A stretch of 64,000 nucleotides of DNA from Strongylocentrotus purpuratus (Eukaryota > Echinodermata > Echinoidea > Camarodonta > Strongylocentrotidae): assembly GCF_000002235.5 (NCBI RefSeq), contig NW_022145604.1:31961857-32025856 (forward strand). The letters are read 5' to 3'. A program made the translations under genes and the position numbers. Below the pieces are notes generated by a model. It worked only from the letters and a program-made list of their open reading frames with translations. It ran no database searches and had not been told where the DNA came from. The stretch's first letter is position 1, and every line of letters begins with the position of its first letter. This document shows positions 14,301 to 26,205 of the stretch, piece after piece.

Positions 14301-14551
14301 TGGTGCACACAATGTGCGCTGGCTTGCATTGTTTCCTATGACCGGGCTAATAATATCATTGTAAAGCGCTCATCATTAAAAATTGGCGCTATATAACTCG
14401 AAATATAACTTTTAATTATAAATGATTATAGTTATTATAGTTAACTAATATGGCTTTAGTAATTATTACCAATGCCTACGTTATTAAGCACTTTGCAACT
14501 CCGAAACAAGAGGACACTGTAGTAACCACGATTAGACAGGGCTATGGGGAA

Positions 14552-15051
14552 NNNNNNNNNNNNNNNNNNNNNNNNNNNNNNNNNNNNNNNNNNNNNNNNN
14601 NNNNNNNNNNNNNNNNNNNNNNNNNNNNNNNNNNNNNNNNNNNNNNNNNNNNNNNNNNNNNNNNNNNNNNNNNNNNNNNNNNNNNNNNNNNNNNNNNNNN
14701 NNNNNNNNNNNNNNNNNNNNNNNNNNNNNNNNNNNNNNNNNNNNNNNNNNNNNNNNNNNNNNNNNNNNNNNNNNNNNNNNNNNNNNNNNNNNNNNNNNNN
14801 NNNNNNNNNNNNNNNNNNNNNNNNNNNNNNNNNNNNNNNNNNNNNNNNNNNNNNNNNNNNNNNNNNNNNNNNNNNNNNNNNNNNNNNNNNNNNNNNNNNN
14901 NNNNNNNNNNNNNNNNNNNNNNNNNNNNNNNNNNNNNNNNNNNNNNNNNNNNNNNNNNNNNNNNNNNNNNNNNNNNNNNNNNNNNNNNNNNNNNNNNNNN
15001 NNNNNNNNNNNNNNNNNNNNNNNNNNNNNNNNNNNNNNNNNNNNNNNNNNN
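14552..15051. other. Assembly gap (500 N)
   Basis: There are exactly 500 N. The satellite enters from the left and a C/T-only repeat leaves on the right, so the true junction and length are unknown. Apparent reading frames across it are meaningless. Confidence 1.
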
Positions 15052-15154
15052 CCCCTCTCCTCATCCCCTCCTCTCCCCCTCCCTCATCCCCTCCTCTCCC
15101 CCTCTCCTCACCCCCTCCTCAACCCCCTCCTCACCCCCTCCTCACCCCCTCCTC
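15052..15154. repeat. C/T-only minisatellite, left fragment
   Basis: The same cctctcctcatcccctc motif as the large block at 16479-20006 emerges from the N gap and ends at ctcctcatcatatgg. The hidden part may be much longer. Confidence 0.95.
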
Positions 15155-16478
15155 ATCATATGGAAACGTTGTATCATCCGCTCAATCTGACTTGCGTGCA
15201 TAGAACAAATAAGCATTTTTCCATTAAAAAGTGAAGTTTTCTAAAATGTGCGTTTCTTTCCAGCATTGGGGCGCCCGGAGTCACTCGGGTAACATTTCAT
15301 AGAGTATAATATAAAAAGACCATAAGCAAATTTTCTGTACTTTTGTCGGAAAAAAAGTATTTATCCAGCACAATGTCGTCTCTTTTGCGTTGGAGAAGAG
15401 CAAATAGCGAGTTTCAATCACACTTTGGCCGCTCTCGCAAGCTCTCACTCGTTTTACACTGTGGTCAAGCGACTTTGGGGCAAGCGGTTAATGGAAATAC
15501 TAATCGTTAGCTTTCTTCTGGTATTAAACTTGTTTTGATTGATTGTATAATTTTGTCGGAATAAAGGAACAAAAAGTTTGACAAAAAACTTATCAGCGTC
15601 TGAATTGACCTTTTGACCTTGATTCCCTGATGCAAGCGCACATAATGACGTCATCTTCGCTAAATCGGTGTCTTTTTATCGTAAAATGCTACACTTTCAC
15701 AATGTTTATGCATCTTTTTTAATTATTAGTAATATATAATATATTTTGTCTGATATCACTGAAGTTTTGGTTTTTATGTAATAAGTAATTTTAAAGTTAG
15801 AGCCATTTTACTATAGTAATTTACTGGATCGTACTATTAAAGTCGCAGGTAGAAAGATGCATTTTCCAACAGCGCCAAATTTAATTTACGTTCCGACATT
15901 CTGTTAAATGGGTTCGTGTTGTTAAGAATCCACTGCTTTCTGCTCCCCAAACGTCCACATGCGGAGTCGTTTATCAACTAAATTATTCAAATTAATGGAT
16001 GCTTCCTTCCCAGGTGTTTATGTTGTTGAAGCATTTTTCATTCACCTGCTATCATTCTTTGTACTCCAATTGCCAGAACGCAAATTACATTTTGGTTTTT
16101 ATAGTTTCATGCGGAGTCGTTTATCAACTATATGTATTAAAATTTATGAATGCTTCCTTCCCAGGTGTTTGGTGTTTCTGCATTTCATGGCTGTTGTTTC
16201 TTTGTACTCCAATTGTTAGACTACAAAATTGCATTTTGGTTTTATAGTATCATTCAATAAGTAAGTCAAATAAAAGAGTATGTTCTGCACAATAAAAACA
16301 TTTGTGTCCCTATTGTACAATGTAATGTATCCCTCATTTTGTAATAGTTAATTTACCGATTCACATAATGGAACTACCAGCCCGATGAAGGCGGTGGTCC
16401 CGTGACCCCTGAGCACTCAACACCGTGTGGAGTCAGTTTATGATCAACTTCTTTTATGAGACAACCGAAGAAAACGTT
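15155..16478. other. Unique spacer between two C/T minisatellite blocks
   Basis: Ordinary AT-rich sequence with no gene I can recognise. It contains one local tandem duplication (15958-16251) and a short TGACGTCA palindrome near 15648. Short open frames lack conserved motifs. Confidence 0.6.
15958..16251. repeat. Two-copy tandem duplication, ~151-bp period
   Basis: Copy one starts catgcggagtcgtttatcaa at 15958 and copy two starts with the same 20 bases at 16109. Both share cttccttcccaggtgttt, tttgtactccaattg and cattttggtttt. Divergence between copies is clearly visible, so the duplication is not recent. An open frame of 86 codons runs through both copies but has no recognisable domain. Confidence 0.88.
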
Positions 16479-19400
16479 TCCTCTCCTCATCCCCTCCTCT
16501 CCCCATCTCCTCACCCCCTCCTCTCCCCCTCTCCTCATCCCCTCCTCTCCCCCTCTCCTCATCCCCTCCTCTCTCCCCTCTCCTCATCCCCTTCTCTCCC
16601 CCTCTCCTCATCCCCTCCTCCCCCCCTCCTCACCCTCTCCTCATCCCCTCTCCTCATCCCCTCCTCTCCCCTCTCCTCAACCCCTCCTCTCCCCCCCTCT
16701 CCTCATCCCCTCCTCTCCCCCTCTCCTCCTCATCCCCCCTCTCCCCCTCTCCTCAACCCCTCCTCTCCCCCCTCTCCTCATCCCCTCCTCTCCCCCTCTC
16801 CTCATCCCCTCCTCCCCCTCTCCTCATCCCCTCTCCTCAACCCCCTCCTCTCCCCCCCTCCTCATCCCCTCCTCCCCCCTCTCCTCATCCCCTCTCCTCA
16901 TCCCCTCCTCCTCCCCCTCCTCACCCTCTCCTCATCCCCTCTCCTCATCCCCTCCTCTCCCCCTCTCCTCAACCCCTCCTCTCCCCCTCTCCTCATCCCC
17001 TCCTCTCCCCCTCTCCTCATCCCCTCCTCCCCCTCTCCTCATCCCTCTCCTCAACCCTCCTCTCCCCCTCTCCTCATCCCCTCCTCTCCCCCTCTCCTCA
17101 TCCCCTCCTCTCACCCTCTCCTCATCCCCCTCCTCTCCCCCTCTCCTCATCCCCTCTTCTCACCCCCCTCATCACCCCCTCCTCTCCCCCTCTCCTCAAC
17201 CCCTCCTCTCCCTCTCCTCATCCCCTCCTCTCCCCCTCTCCTCATCCCCTCCTCCCCCCTCTCCTCAACCCCTCCTCTCCCCCTCTCCTCATCCCCTCCT
17301 CCCCCCTCTCCTCATCGCCTCCTCTCCCCTCTCCTCATCCCCTCCTCTCCCCCTCTCCTCATCCCCTCCTCCCCCCTCTCCTCAACCCCTCCTCTCCCCC
17401 TCTCCTCATCCCTCCTCCTCCCCCCTCTCCTCATCCCTCCTCTCCCCCTCTCCTCATCCCCTCCTCTCCCCCTCTCCTCAACCCCTCCTCTCCCCCTCTC
17501 CTCATCCCTTCCTCTCCCCCTCTCCTCATCCCCTCCTCTCCCCCTCCCTCATCCCCTCCTCTCCCCCTCTCCTCATCCCCTCCTCCCCCCTCTCCTCATC
17601 CCCTCCCTCTCCCCTCTCCTCAACCCCTCCTCTCCCCTCTCCTCATCCCCTCCTCCCCCTCTCCTCATCCCCTCCTCTCCCCCTCTCCTCATCCCCTCTC
17701 CTCATCCCCTCCTCTCCCTTTCCTCATCCCCTCTCCTCATCCCCCTCCTCTCCCTCTCCTCATCCCCTCCTCTCCCCCTCTCCTCATCCCCTCCTCTCCC
17801 CCTCTCCTCATCCCCTCTCCTCATCCCCTCCTCTCCCTTTCCTCATCCCCTCTCCTCATCCCCTTCTCTCCCCCTCTCCTCATCCCCTCCTCTCCTTCTC
17901 CTCATCCCTCCTCTCCCCCTCTCCTCATCCCCTCCTCTCTCTCCTCTCCTCATCCCTCTCCTCACCCCCCCTCCTCTCCCTCTCCTCATCCCCTCCTCTC
18001 CCCCTCTCCTCATCCCCTCCTCTCCTTCTCCTCATCCCTCCTCTCCCCCTCTCCTCATCCCCTCCTCTCCCTCTCCTCATCCCCTCCTCATCCCCTCCTC
18101 TCCCTCTCCTCATCCCCTCCTCTCCCCCTCTCCTCATCCCCTCCTCTCCCCCTCTCCTCATCCCCTCTCCTCATCCCCTCCTCTCCCTTTCCTCATCCCC
18201 TCTCCTCATCCCCTTCTCTCCCCCCCTCTCCTCATCCCCTCCTCTCCTTCTCCTCATCCCTCCTCTCCCCCTCTCCTCATCCCCTCCTCTCCTTCTCCTC
18301 ATCCCTCCTCTCCTTCTCCTCATCCCTCCTCTCCCCCTCTCCTCATCCCCTCCTCTCCTTCTCCTCATCCCCTCCTCTCCCCTCTCCTCATCCCCTCCCT
18401 CCCCCTCTCCTCATCCCCTCCTCTCCTTCTCCTCATCCCTCCTCTCCCCCTCCCCTCATCCCCTCCTCTCCCTCTCCTCATCCCTCTCCTCACCCCCTCC
18501 TCTCCCTCTCCTCATCCCCTCCTCATCCCCTCTCCTCATCCCCTCCTCTCCCCTCTCCTTATCCCCTCCTCTCTCCCTCTCCTCTCCCCCTCTCCTCATC
18601 CCCTCTCCTCATCCCTCCTCTCCCTCTCCTCATCCCCTCCTCATCCCCTCTCCTCATCCCCTCCTCTCCCTCTCCTCATCCCCTCCTCTCTCCCCTCTCC
18701 CAACCCCTCCTCTCCCCTCTCCTCATCCCCTCTCCCCCTCTCCTCATCCCCTCCTCTCCCCCTCTCCTCATCCCCTCTCCTCATCCCCTCCTCACCCCCT
18801 CCTCTCCCCTCTCCTCATCCCCTCCTCACCCCCTCCTCTCCCCCTCTCCTCATCCCCTCCTCTCCCCTCTCCTCATCCCCTCCTCATCCCCTCTCCTCAT
18901 CCCCTCCTCCCCCTCTCCTCATCCCTCCTCTCCCCCTCTCCTCATCCCCTCTCCTCATCCCCTCCTCCCCCTCTCCTCATCCCTCCTCTCCCTCTCCTCA
19001 TCCCCTCCTCTCCCCCCTCTCCTCACCCTCTCCTCACCCCCTCCTCCTTCCCCTCTCCTCCCCCCTCCTCTCCCCCTCTCCTCATCCCCTCCTCCCTTCT
19101 CCTCATCCCTCCTCTCCCCTCTCCTCATCCCCTCCTCTCCTTCTCCTCATCCCCTCCTCTCCCTCTCCTCATCCCCTCCTCTCCCCCTCTCCTCATCCCC
19201 TCCTCTCCTTCTCCTCATCCCTCCTCTCCCCCTCCCCTCATCCCTCCTCTCCCTCTCCTCATCCCCTCTCCTCACCCCTCCTCTCCCTCTCCTCATCCCC
19301 TCCTCATCCCCTCTCCTCATCCCCTCCTCTCCTCTCCTTATCCCCTCCTCCTCTCCCTCTCCTCTCCCCCTCTCCTCATCCCCTCTCCTCATCCCCTCCT

Positions 19401-20006
19401 CTCCCTCTCCTCATCCCCTCCTCATCCCCTCTCCTCATCCCCTCCTCTCCCTCTCCTCATCCCCTCCTCTCTCCCTCTCCCAACCCCTCCTCTCCCCCTC
19501 TCCTCATCCCCTCTCCCCCCTCTCCTCATCCCCTCCTCTCCCCCTCTCCTCATCCCCTCTCCTCATCCCCTCCTCACCCCCTCCTCTCCCCCTCTCCTCA
19601 TCCCCTCCTCACCCCCTCCTCTCCCCCTCTCCTCATCCCCTCCTCTCCCCCTCTCCTCATCCCCTCCTCATCCCCTCTCTCTCATCCCCTCCTCCCCCTC
19701 TCCTCATCCCCTCCTCTCCCCCTCTCCTCATCCCCCTCCTCATCCCCTCCTCCCCCTCTCCTCATCCCTCCTCTCCCTCTCCTCATCCCCTCCTCTCCCC
19801 CTCTCCTCACCCTCTCCTCACCCCCTCCTCTTCCCCTCCCTCACCCCCTCCTCTCCCCCTCTCCTCACCCCCTCCTCTTCCCTCTCCTCACCCCCTCCTC
19901 TTCCCCTCTCCTCACCCCTCCTCTCCCTCTCCTCATCCCCTCCTCTCCCCCTCTCCTCACCCTCTCCTCACCCCCTCCTCTTCCCCTCCTCTTCCCCTCT
20001 CCTCAT
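16479..20006. repeat. ~3.5 kb pure pyrimidine minisatellite, ~21-22 bp unit
   Basis: Imperfect repeats of ctcctcatcccctcctctcc occupy the block with almost no G on the plus strand. Higher-order variants recur (aacccc, accccc, ttctcctcatccc), and some long segments near 18500-19000 reappear near 19250-19800. The minus strand is GGGG- and GAGG-rich. All plus-strand frames are open for over 1,000 codons simply because C/T-only DNA cannot form a stop codon, so the Ser/Pro/Leu frames are artefacts. Confidence 0.97.
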
Positions 20007-23000
20007 TTATTCTTTTCACATTATTCAGCATCAATGCAATCACTCTACGTCATATTCCCTTTCGAACATGCATGGGAGACACACTCAGTACGCTGGAAGT
20101 GATTATTCCAATTTTTTTGTAAGAATTTTAATTGTCGAAACAAAACAACAACTATATCGTCAGTTTTTCCTATTTTTCGTATTTTACATCGAGAACCATA
20201 ATTATACGGTCACTATCATCCATTTTTGCCTTACTCCGATATTATCAATGTTCGTCTTCGCAGATCAGCACCTGCTATGTTTTTACCCCCATCTAAATGT
20301 GCCGTATACCACATTAAACATACCCACTATACTATACTGATTTCAAAGACTGTATGGCATATGGTAAATGAGTGTGAGAATGAATAGAACAACACCTAGT
20401 CGAGATGAAAGGCTCTATTTACAATTGGACATAAAATGTCAAGTCGGCTATCTACATCATCTATGTACACATTGCAAACTTATCATATTTATTATTTGGA
20501 ATAAATTAATATATCTTCTTTGTTTTAATTATAATGCTAACAACGAGCTGCTTAGAATGAATAAATAACCTAAAAGGTAAAACTCTAAAATGGGGAATTC
20601 TCGACCCGATTAATCGGGCACTGCATGAATGCAAGAAACTACGTACATGTTGATGCATTTGAAGACTCAATAACTATGTGGCAGCACCTGCTCGCAAACT
20701 CCAACCGATATACGACGAATCTCCTCTCTTTAAGTTATACCCTGTTATAAATATTTAACAACCGAAACAAAAATTGTCAATGGGTCTTAACGATATATAG
20801 ATAAATAGTAAATACTCTATAATGTAATGTTAGTGCAGCAGCAGCAGCAGCTTAAGTGCAGGCATTATCATAAGTTAAACGATATATTAAATACCAATAA
20901 AATACCAATGAGCGCATGACACAATCAAACATTTACAACTTTAAAATGCACAGTAAAAATTCATAGGGGATAAAATGTTAACTTCCACATGAACAATGTA
21001 ATATTACAAATATTGTGAAGATATATTCAATGGCTATATTTAGGGCTTTCTCTATGTCTCTGAACGCGTTGCAAAGTACCCTGGTCATCGAATATCATAA
21101 TCATTATTTGTATTCAACCATAATTTTTAAACCTTTCAGAATCAGGCGTTTCACTAGTAACGGGCGAACGAGTGACCTAAGATGGACATTGAATCTGTTA
21201 AAGGTACTATGTCCCTTTTGCAGCCAACCACAAATTCTGTAGAACTTTGCAGGAATTATGAATATGTCATGTATTTTATGTCCCATCTGTGAAATTTAAA
21301 CGTTAGCAGTGTCCTAATATTCAAATTATGCAATGAAACCTGTTTACTTGCTAGACTTCACTGTCAGACACTATTGAGTGACTGACTGGCTTTTTTTCTT
21401 CTTTGGTAATAACATACATAAAATGAGATGTAAAGGGTACATGAGCATTTGTCTATATCAATAACCCACTTCTTGTGATGGCCAAAATTAAACTGATTGC
21501 ATCTTTGCGCAGCATAACACGCATGATTATTCAGTACAATGGTCTGAAAATCGAGACTATTACTTATTGGCTCTATAGCTCCTAAGTCGATTTGACAACT
21601 AATAGTCATTATTTTCCCACTTGAAGACATTTTCAAGCCCCACCTTTTTAAGGGAAGTTCTACATATATTACTATTATCTTTCAAATGCCGTTGGAATTT
21701 AACCTTTTCATTTTTGTTGGCCTGCAAATGGGACATAGTATCTTTAAACCATTTGAACTGAGAATGGTATAGTTTAAATCTGTTGTACACACTTACAATG
21801 AAAGAATGAACTCCATTCCTGACATCACACATAACATTCGTTTTACTGCTCGGAAATATTCGTTATCACTAGTGACCTCATCTGTGAAAATGTATAACTT
21901 TTTCATACTTTGTCTCATTTTTTGTATTTTTTTTCTCACACATTTAGCGATTATGCTTGTCTGGGTGTTACGCCTGGACTGAAGCCGATATTCTATGAAG
22001 GGTTAATTCTCCTTTTAATATTACAAAATATGGAATGTTGACTATAAGCCAGGTTGTGCCCTGAACCATATCAATCTTTCGTGGTGTAATGAAGATTGTT
22101 AAAGCATCAGAACTTATTGCTTTGGCACCGAAAACTGTGCACTTATCACGAATGAAACCATTCGAAAAGGATCTATTAAAGACTGCATCAACGAGCCGAT
22201 TAGCATGTCTGACTAGTCGTCTTCGCCTCATGATTGTCTTTGTTTCGCTTGAGAATAGTGCACAAAACCCTGCAAGTTTGTACATCACTATGCCCGAATA
22301 CCCACCAATTGATTCGTTTGCATGTGTAAACTATTGGATGCATCTATACGCCCATTGACTTAAAAAGTGGAAAACACTTGAGGTTTTGTTCGAATGAATG
22401 TCCTGACTTTTACTTGTAAATTGGGCGGGATTTACGCTTGATATACCAAACGGAATTCAGCCTGTCTACTTTGCGTGTAAATCGATGATAATACGAGTGT
22501 AGTCGAGAAGCAGGTGGAAAGTAATTCATTGGAGGAAAATAGGGGCTATACACAAAATGTCAATCGTCAACTTTGGGGCAACTTGAAGGAACATTTGAAA
22601 CAAAAATGGATGGTTGCGAGAAAAAAAAATCAAGGATTGGGCACAGAGATCATATAGATGATAGGGAAAGTCTTCAACAAAAACACGTGATAATAATCGT
22701 TTCATTATGAAGTTTGTAAGATAAATCAAGTCATTTCAAATTGACAAATATCAATACAACGACATGGTAATTCATCATATCAGCAGTCATTTCCGAAAGT
22801 AGTTTAAAAAAAAATCGTTTCCTAGATTTACTTTTAAGTAAAAGCTAGAGATAGGTGTATCCTGAATAGTCCTTTGGAATAAGTATAATCATATCATGTT
22901 TGTATGTCCGGCATTTGCTACCTGCCCCCCCCCCCCCCTCTATGAGGAGATCTGCCAATATTACTTGGACAGAAACAAGGGGCATTGTTCATAGCCCCAG

Positions 23001-23929
23001 GAGAGAAATAAACCAGAACCCCCGTGTATTTATAGAACATGATGTACATGAATATAGACGTACGTACATTAACATGATGAAACGTAAATGCTTAAACATT
23101 CAGATGAAAGAACTTTCTTTCATGGAAGCTTGGGCTCCGACATACGTAAGTTTTCATGCTGTAGGGGCGTTCGGTGACCCTAGATTTAATACGGAAATTG
23201 TAGCACCTTTCTAGAATCAATATTACACTCTTGAGACCTTTACTGGCATGGGGGAATGGAGAAAGGACCATTCAGACGTGAGAAAATAGGAGGAAACTCT
23301 TCTACAAGTCACTCAATGGTAGCTATTTTATTTATCTGTTTGTTTACCTGGTGGTGGAAGGAGGGGGCGGCCCGGGAGGGGGGGGGGGGGTGGCGGCTAA
23401 GATTCTATTTCGCTCTTGTGATCATGTAACAGCAATTTTTAAATTAAATCGACTCGCATCAAATGACTTTTACTAAATCCACCTGCGCTTGACTTTATTA
23501 TCATACATGTATCTGAAGATTCGTTCATATATTTCTAAACAAAAAAAGTCTCACGAAATTTAAGATAAAAACGAGTCAGAAAGCATTAATATATCCCGAA
23601 CCTACAGATGAATCCCTATCCAGTAAACCAATTTCACGGTTCAAAGTAAATTTGTTTAGGTTTTGTCTTAAAAACCGCAACATACACATAATTAATATCT
23701 CAAATCGTTAATATCGAATGAACACATAAACTCAGAAAAAGAAGAAGATATGATTAAGGTATGTGCACGATTTTTAAAATCTTTCAATTTTTTATCACAC
23801 TGGATGTGCAATTCGTCATCAGTGTCACCATTGCCGTCGTCGTCGTCTTCGTCATAAAAATAGTACTCTGTAAATCTGACATTTGGACACAAGTATTATA
23901 GTTCATATAAGAGACCTAGGTCCTAGACC
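20007..23929. other. Intergenic, no gene recognised
   Basis: AT-rich sequence. A 106-codon minus frame (21968-22288) and a 104-codon plus frame (22900-23214) have no family signature, and the second crosses a C-run. Homopolymers are C at 22925-22938 and G at 23378-23390. A (CAG)n tract of five lies near 20836. The part below 23930 should include the 3' UTR of bursicon alpha; the nearest minus-strand AATAAA is at 23494-23499. Confidence 0.5.
23494..23499 (-). terminator. Candidate polyadenylation signal for bursicon alpha
   Basis: Plus-strand tttatt reads AATAAA on the minus strand, about 430 nt past the stop. It is the nearest canonical hexamer I found. Another lies at 23327-23332. Confidence 0.3.
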
Positions 23930-24337
23930 TCAACCCAGCCGTAGATCTTCTAGCGTCTGAACTCGACTCACACTCGCCACTGACCGGCATGGACGACACG
24001 AACAACGCCTTGGTATCCTATATGTGACGTCACGAAAGGGAGGATTAAGGGTGGGGCATTGTAACCGTTGAGTGCGCTCTAGGAAACCCATCTCTTGACA
24101 ACAGGTGCAGGATCGTTCCACCTCGAGGTAATTATTGGGTGATATCCTTGTGTAGCCGCTACAGGTGCCTCTACAGCCTACCGAGTCCAAGGTGACTGGT
24201 CGGCAACCTGGTCTGGCGAGTTTGTACTGAAGACCAAGCTTACGGCAGTCAGCCAGGACCAGTGATGACGTAGTCAGTGAGAGGAGAATCAGGGCCAACA
24301 TCAACAATGAAGATTGTGTCGTGGTTAGTGTTGCCAT
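23930..24337 (-). CDS. burs: Bursicon alpha subunit (cystine-knot neurohormone), complete single-exon CDS
   Basis: Encodes 135 residues. The start codon has strong context (accATGG). Residues 1-29 form a signal peptide with a long Leu-rich core, and cleavage is predicted after Ala29. The mature part has 11 cysteines (31, 45, 55, 59, 77, 79, 80, 94, 112, 114, 117), the number typical of bursicon subunits. Family landmarks are the C-R-G-T-C segment at 55-59, ERSCTCCQE at 74-82 and CSCRPC at 112-117; the CCQE and C-x-C-R-P-C forms point to alpha rather than beta. In arthropods alpha pairs with beta into a secreted heterodimer that activates the LGR2-type receptor; the echinoderm role is less known. 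The short tail after Cys117 ends at TGA. The last exon of beta lies 33 kb upstream on the same strand. Confidence 0.95.
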   Translation of the reverse strand: MATLTTTQSSLLMLALILLSLTTSSLVLADCRKLGLQYKLARPGCRPVTLDSVGCRGTCSGYTRISPNNYLEVERSCTCCQEMGFLERTQRLQCPTLNPPFRDVTYRIPRRCSCRPCRSVASVSRVQTLEDLRLG

Positions 24338-24396
24338 GGTGATCTAGTGATGGAATGTATCGTGTGACGTTGATATCACCTTGATCTTTGGGGTTG

Positions 24397-24404
24397 TGAC
24401 GTCA
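24397..24404. promoter_or_regulatory. CRE palindrome TGACGTCA upstream of bursicon alpha
   Basis: A perfect 8-bp CREB/ATF site lies 60 bp upstream of the alpha start codon, with a half site (tgacgt) at 24365-24370. CRE sites near start sites are common in neuropeptide and hormone genes. The transcription start is unknown, so a regulatory role is inferred. Confidence 0.45.
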
Positions 24405-24476
24405 CAGAGATCTGAGAATGAATGTAAGAAGAAACAGAAAATGTATTATTGTTGTTATTATCATTATTACGAACAA

Positions 24477-24512
<36 letters not shown>

Positions 24513-24747
24513 TATCATCATCATTACTATTATTATTATTATCATCATCATCATCATTATTATTATCCTTATCATTATCATCACCATCACCATCACCATC
24601 ACCATCACCATCGCCATCATCACCATCCCCATCACCCTCATTATCACCATTACCATCACCATCTCCATCATCATCATCATCCCAATCACCATCATCTTCA
24701 TCACCACCATCATCATCATCATCATCACCACTACCACCATCACCATT
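24477..24747. repeat. (ATC)n microsatellite
   Basis: Long imperfect ATC/ATT/ACC triplet tract about 140 bp upstream of bursicon alpha. It produces poly-His, poly-Ile, poly-Ser and poly-Met open frames that are not genes. Confidence 0.97.
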
Positions 24748-26040
24748 CTTATTCGCTTGTGTACCCTATTGACCACTGCATTCTTTTATTTATAAAGTCT
24801 TCATACATGAAATAATTCGGTACCAACTTCTCTTCGTTCTGAACATTATCGAAATCCCTTAAAAAAAGACCGCATGATTTATGAAGGTAAAACCCTCGAT
24901 TTCATAAAGGAAATGAATATGTGAAGACATAAATTTAGGGCTTAGGCATTAAAAATGAAATGTGGAAGAAAATGACAATTTTATGTAGGATACAAAAGCT
25001 GTTCAAAAAGAAATAAAATGCTTACTGCACAACGAACCGATGTGGTATTGATGACTGCTATCAAACTTAAAAACTCTCTCGTACTTAATAGGACCCCCCC
25101 CCCGAACTATCACAGATCAGTTTCGTATTTTCCGTTTTTATTAAGACAAAAATGATGCCACAGGCTATGTATCAAAATGAAACCGAGTGCAATATTCTAA
25201 AATTGAAAAGAAGTGGTCAATAATTGGAGCGACTTTGTATTATGGTGTTTGCTGAGCTGGCGGTGACAATAAAGACATTATAACCTCTTTTACACAATTA
25301 TTTGTATCACACACCTCTTGTTGCTATGGGCAGGATGGAACGCATACGTTCTGAATCATTTTATGATGAGTGATAAGTGATTCGTGCTTTAATAGATCAG
25401 CCGCATATGTCTTTATAAGAAAAGTTTATGGATACTTATAAAACGTTAAAACCAATATCAAACGAGATCATTTTGTACATTTTGAAAGTTATAAATAAAG
25501 CAAGAAAAGGTCGTTCTGCAAAAATTCGAACTTTGGATAATCATATAATGATATAAAAATTGTCGATGCTTCTTCAATCAGATCGAGCCGTTTCCTTCCT
25601 TACCGACATCCTACTACAAAGATTACATTCCAAGGAGTTCATTCTAAGAAGTTATTCAATGACTTTTCCATCCTTTGTATAGTAACAGACTTGTGGACTT
25701 CCCATTATTAACGGATGTTTTGTCTTCCTCTAGCACTTACCAATCTTAATCTAAAATACTTTGCCACTATGTTCAATGAAAAGGTTAAGCGCTAGGAAAA
25801 CTGATTTCCCCCTTTCTTTAAGATGAGCTTTGGCTTTCTTACTTTCATATTATTAGCTCTTTCTGTTGGAACAGAACTATTATGATTGAATACTCACTCC
25901 GCTCTTCATTTGATTAAATCTTAATAGCTGGTATTTTGTTCGATAACTCCCATAAAACAACTATCATCGTTACATTGTCACACAAGTTATTGTTTCGTTA
26001 AACAGAACAACTGTTAAAATATCTTTAAACACCAACGGAA

Positions 26041-26205
26041 GTATCATAGTGGTTTATTCCTTTTACTCTCAATCAAAGGGTTGATGGTTCGAATCCCAAC
26101 GTCCTTTTGCAAGACATTAATAACACATGTGTGCTTGCCACTTCCATCCAGATGTCTACACCGTATATAACGGGTAGCCTATAAATATAATGCGCTGTAT
26201 ATTTT
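26041..26205 (+). mobile_element. Diverged tRNA-derived SINE, relative of the satellite SINE
   Basis: A perfect B box (ggttcgaatcc, about 26086-26096) is followed by cttttgcaagacattaat, gccacttccatccagatgt and a gtatataacgggtagc segment. These correspond in order to the body of the SINE inside the satellite (atccaca, gggtgtataaatgaatacc). The tail tgcgctgtatatt resembles the gcgctatataa end. The A box is weak and the copy is old. Confidence 0.55.

Larger units (their letters stand above)
1..14551 (+). repeat. Tandem satellite array, ~24 units of ~600 bp, each containing a tRNA-derived SINE
   Basis: A landmark (atgcctacgttattta) recurs near 274, 876, 1479, 2078, 2669, 3271, 4110, 4706, 5307, 5892, 6485, 7087, 7686, 8485, 9086, 9678, 10279, 10882, 11478, 12077, 12669, 13271, 13873 and 14473. 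That is 24 head-to-tail copies with spacing close to 600 bp, except where two insertions lengthen a unit. Copies are very similar and differ mainly by single-base indels and a few shared substitutions. About 325 bp of each unit is SINE-like. The other ~275 bp is AT-rich and carries two short hairpins just before the SINE head. The array begins before base 1 and runs into the N gap. Open frames of 60-119 codons recur but shift between units and overlap the SINE, so no protein gene is called. Confidence 0.97.

Noticed and set aside
1..14551. CRISPR-like array
   Set aside because: Units are contiguous ~600-bp satellite copies without short repeats and unique spacers, and the genome is eukaryotic.
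14450..15203. Open frames spanning the N gap
   Set aside because: They consist mainly of unknown bases.
16425..20340. Open frames of 1,225 and 1,294 codons rich in Ser, Pro and Leu
   Set aside because: C/T-only DNA cannot encode stop codons, so all plus frames are open. The sequence is a minisatellite and indels between repeats would not be tolerated in a gene.
24381..24815. His-rich, Ile-rich and Ser-rich frames
   Set aside because: Products of the ATC microsatellite in different frames.
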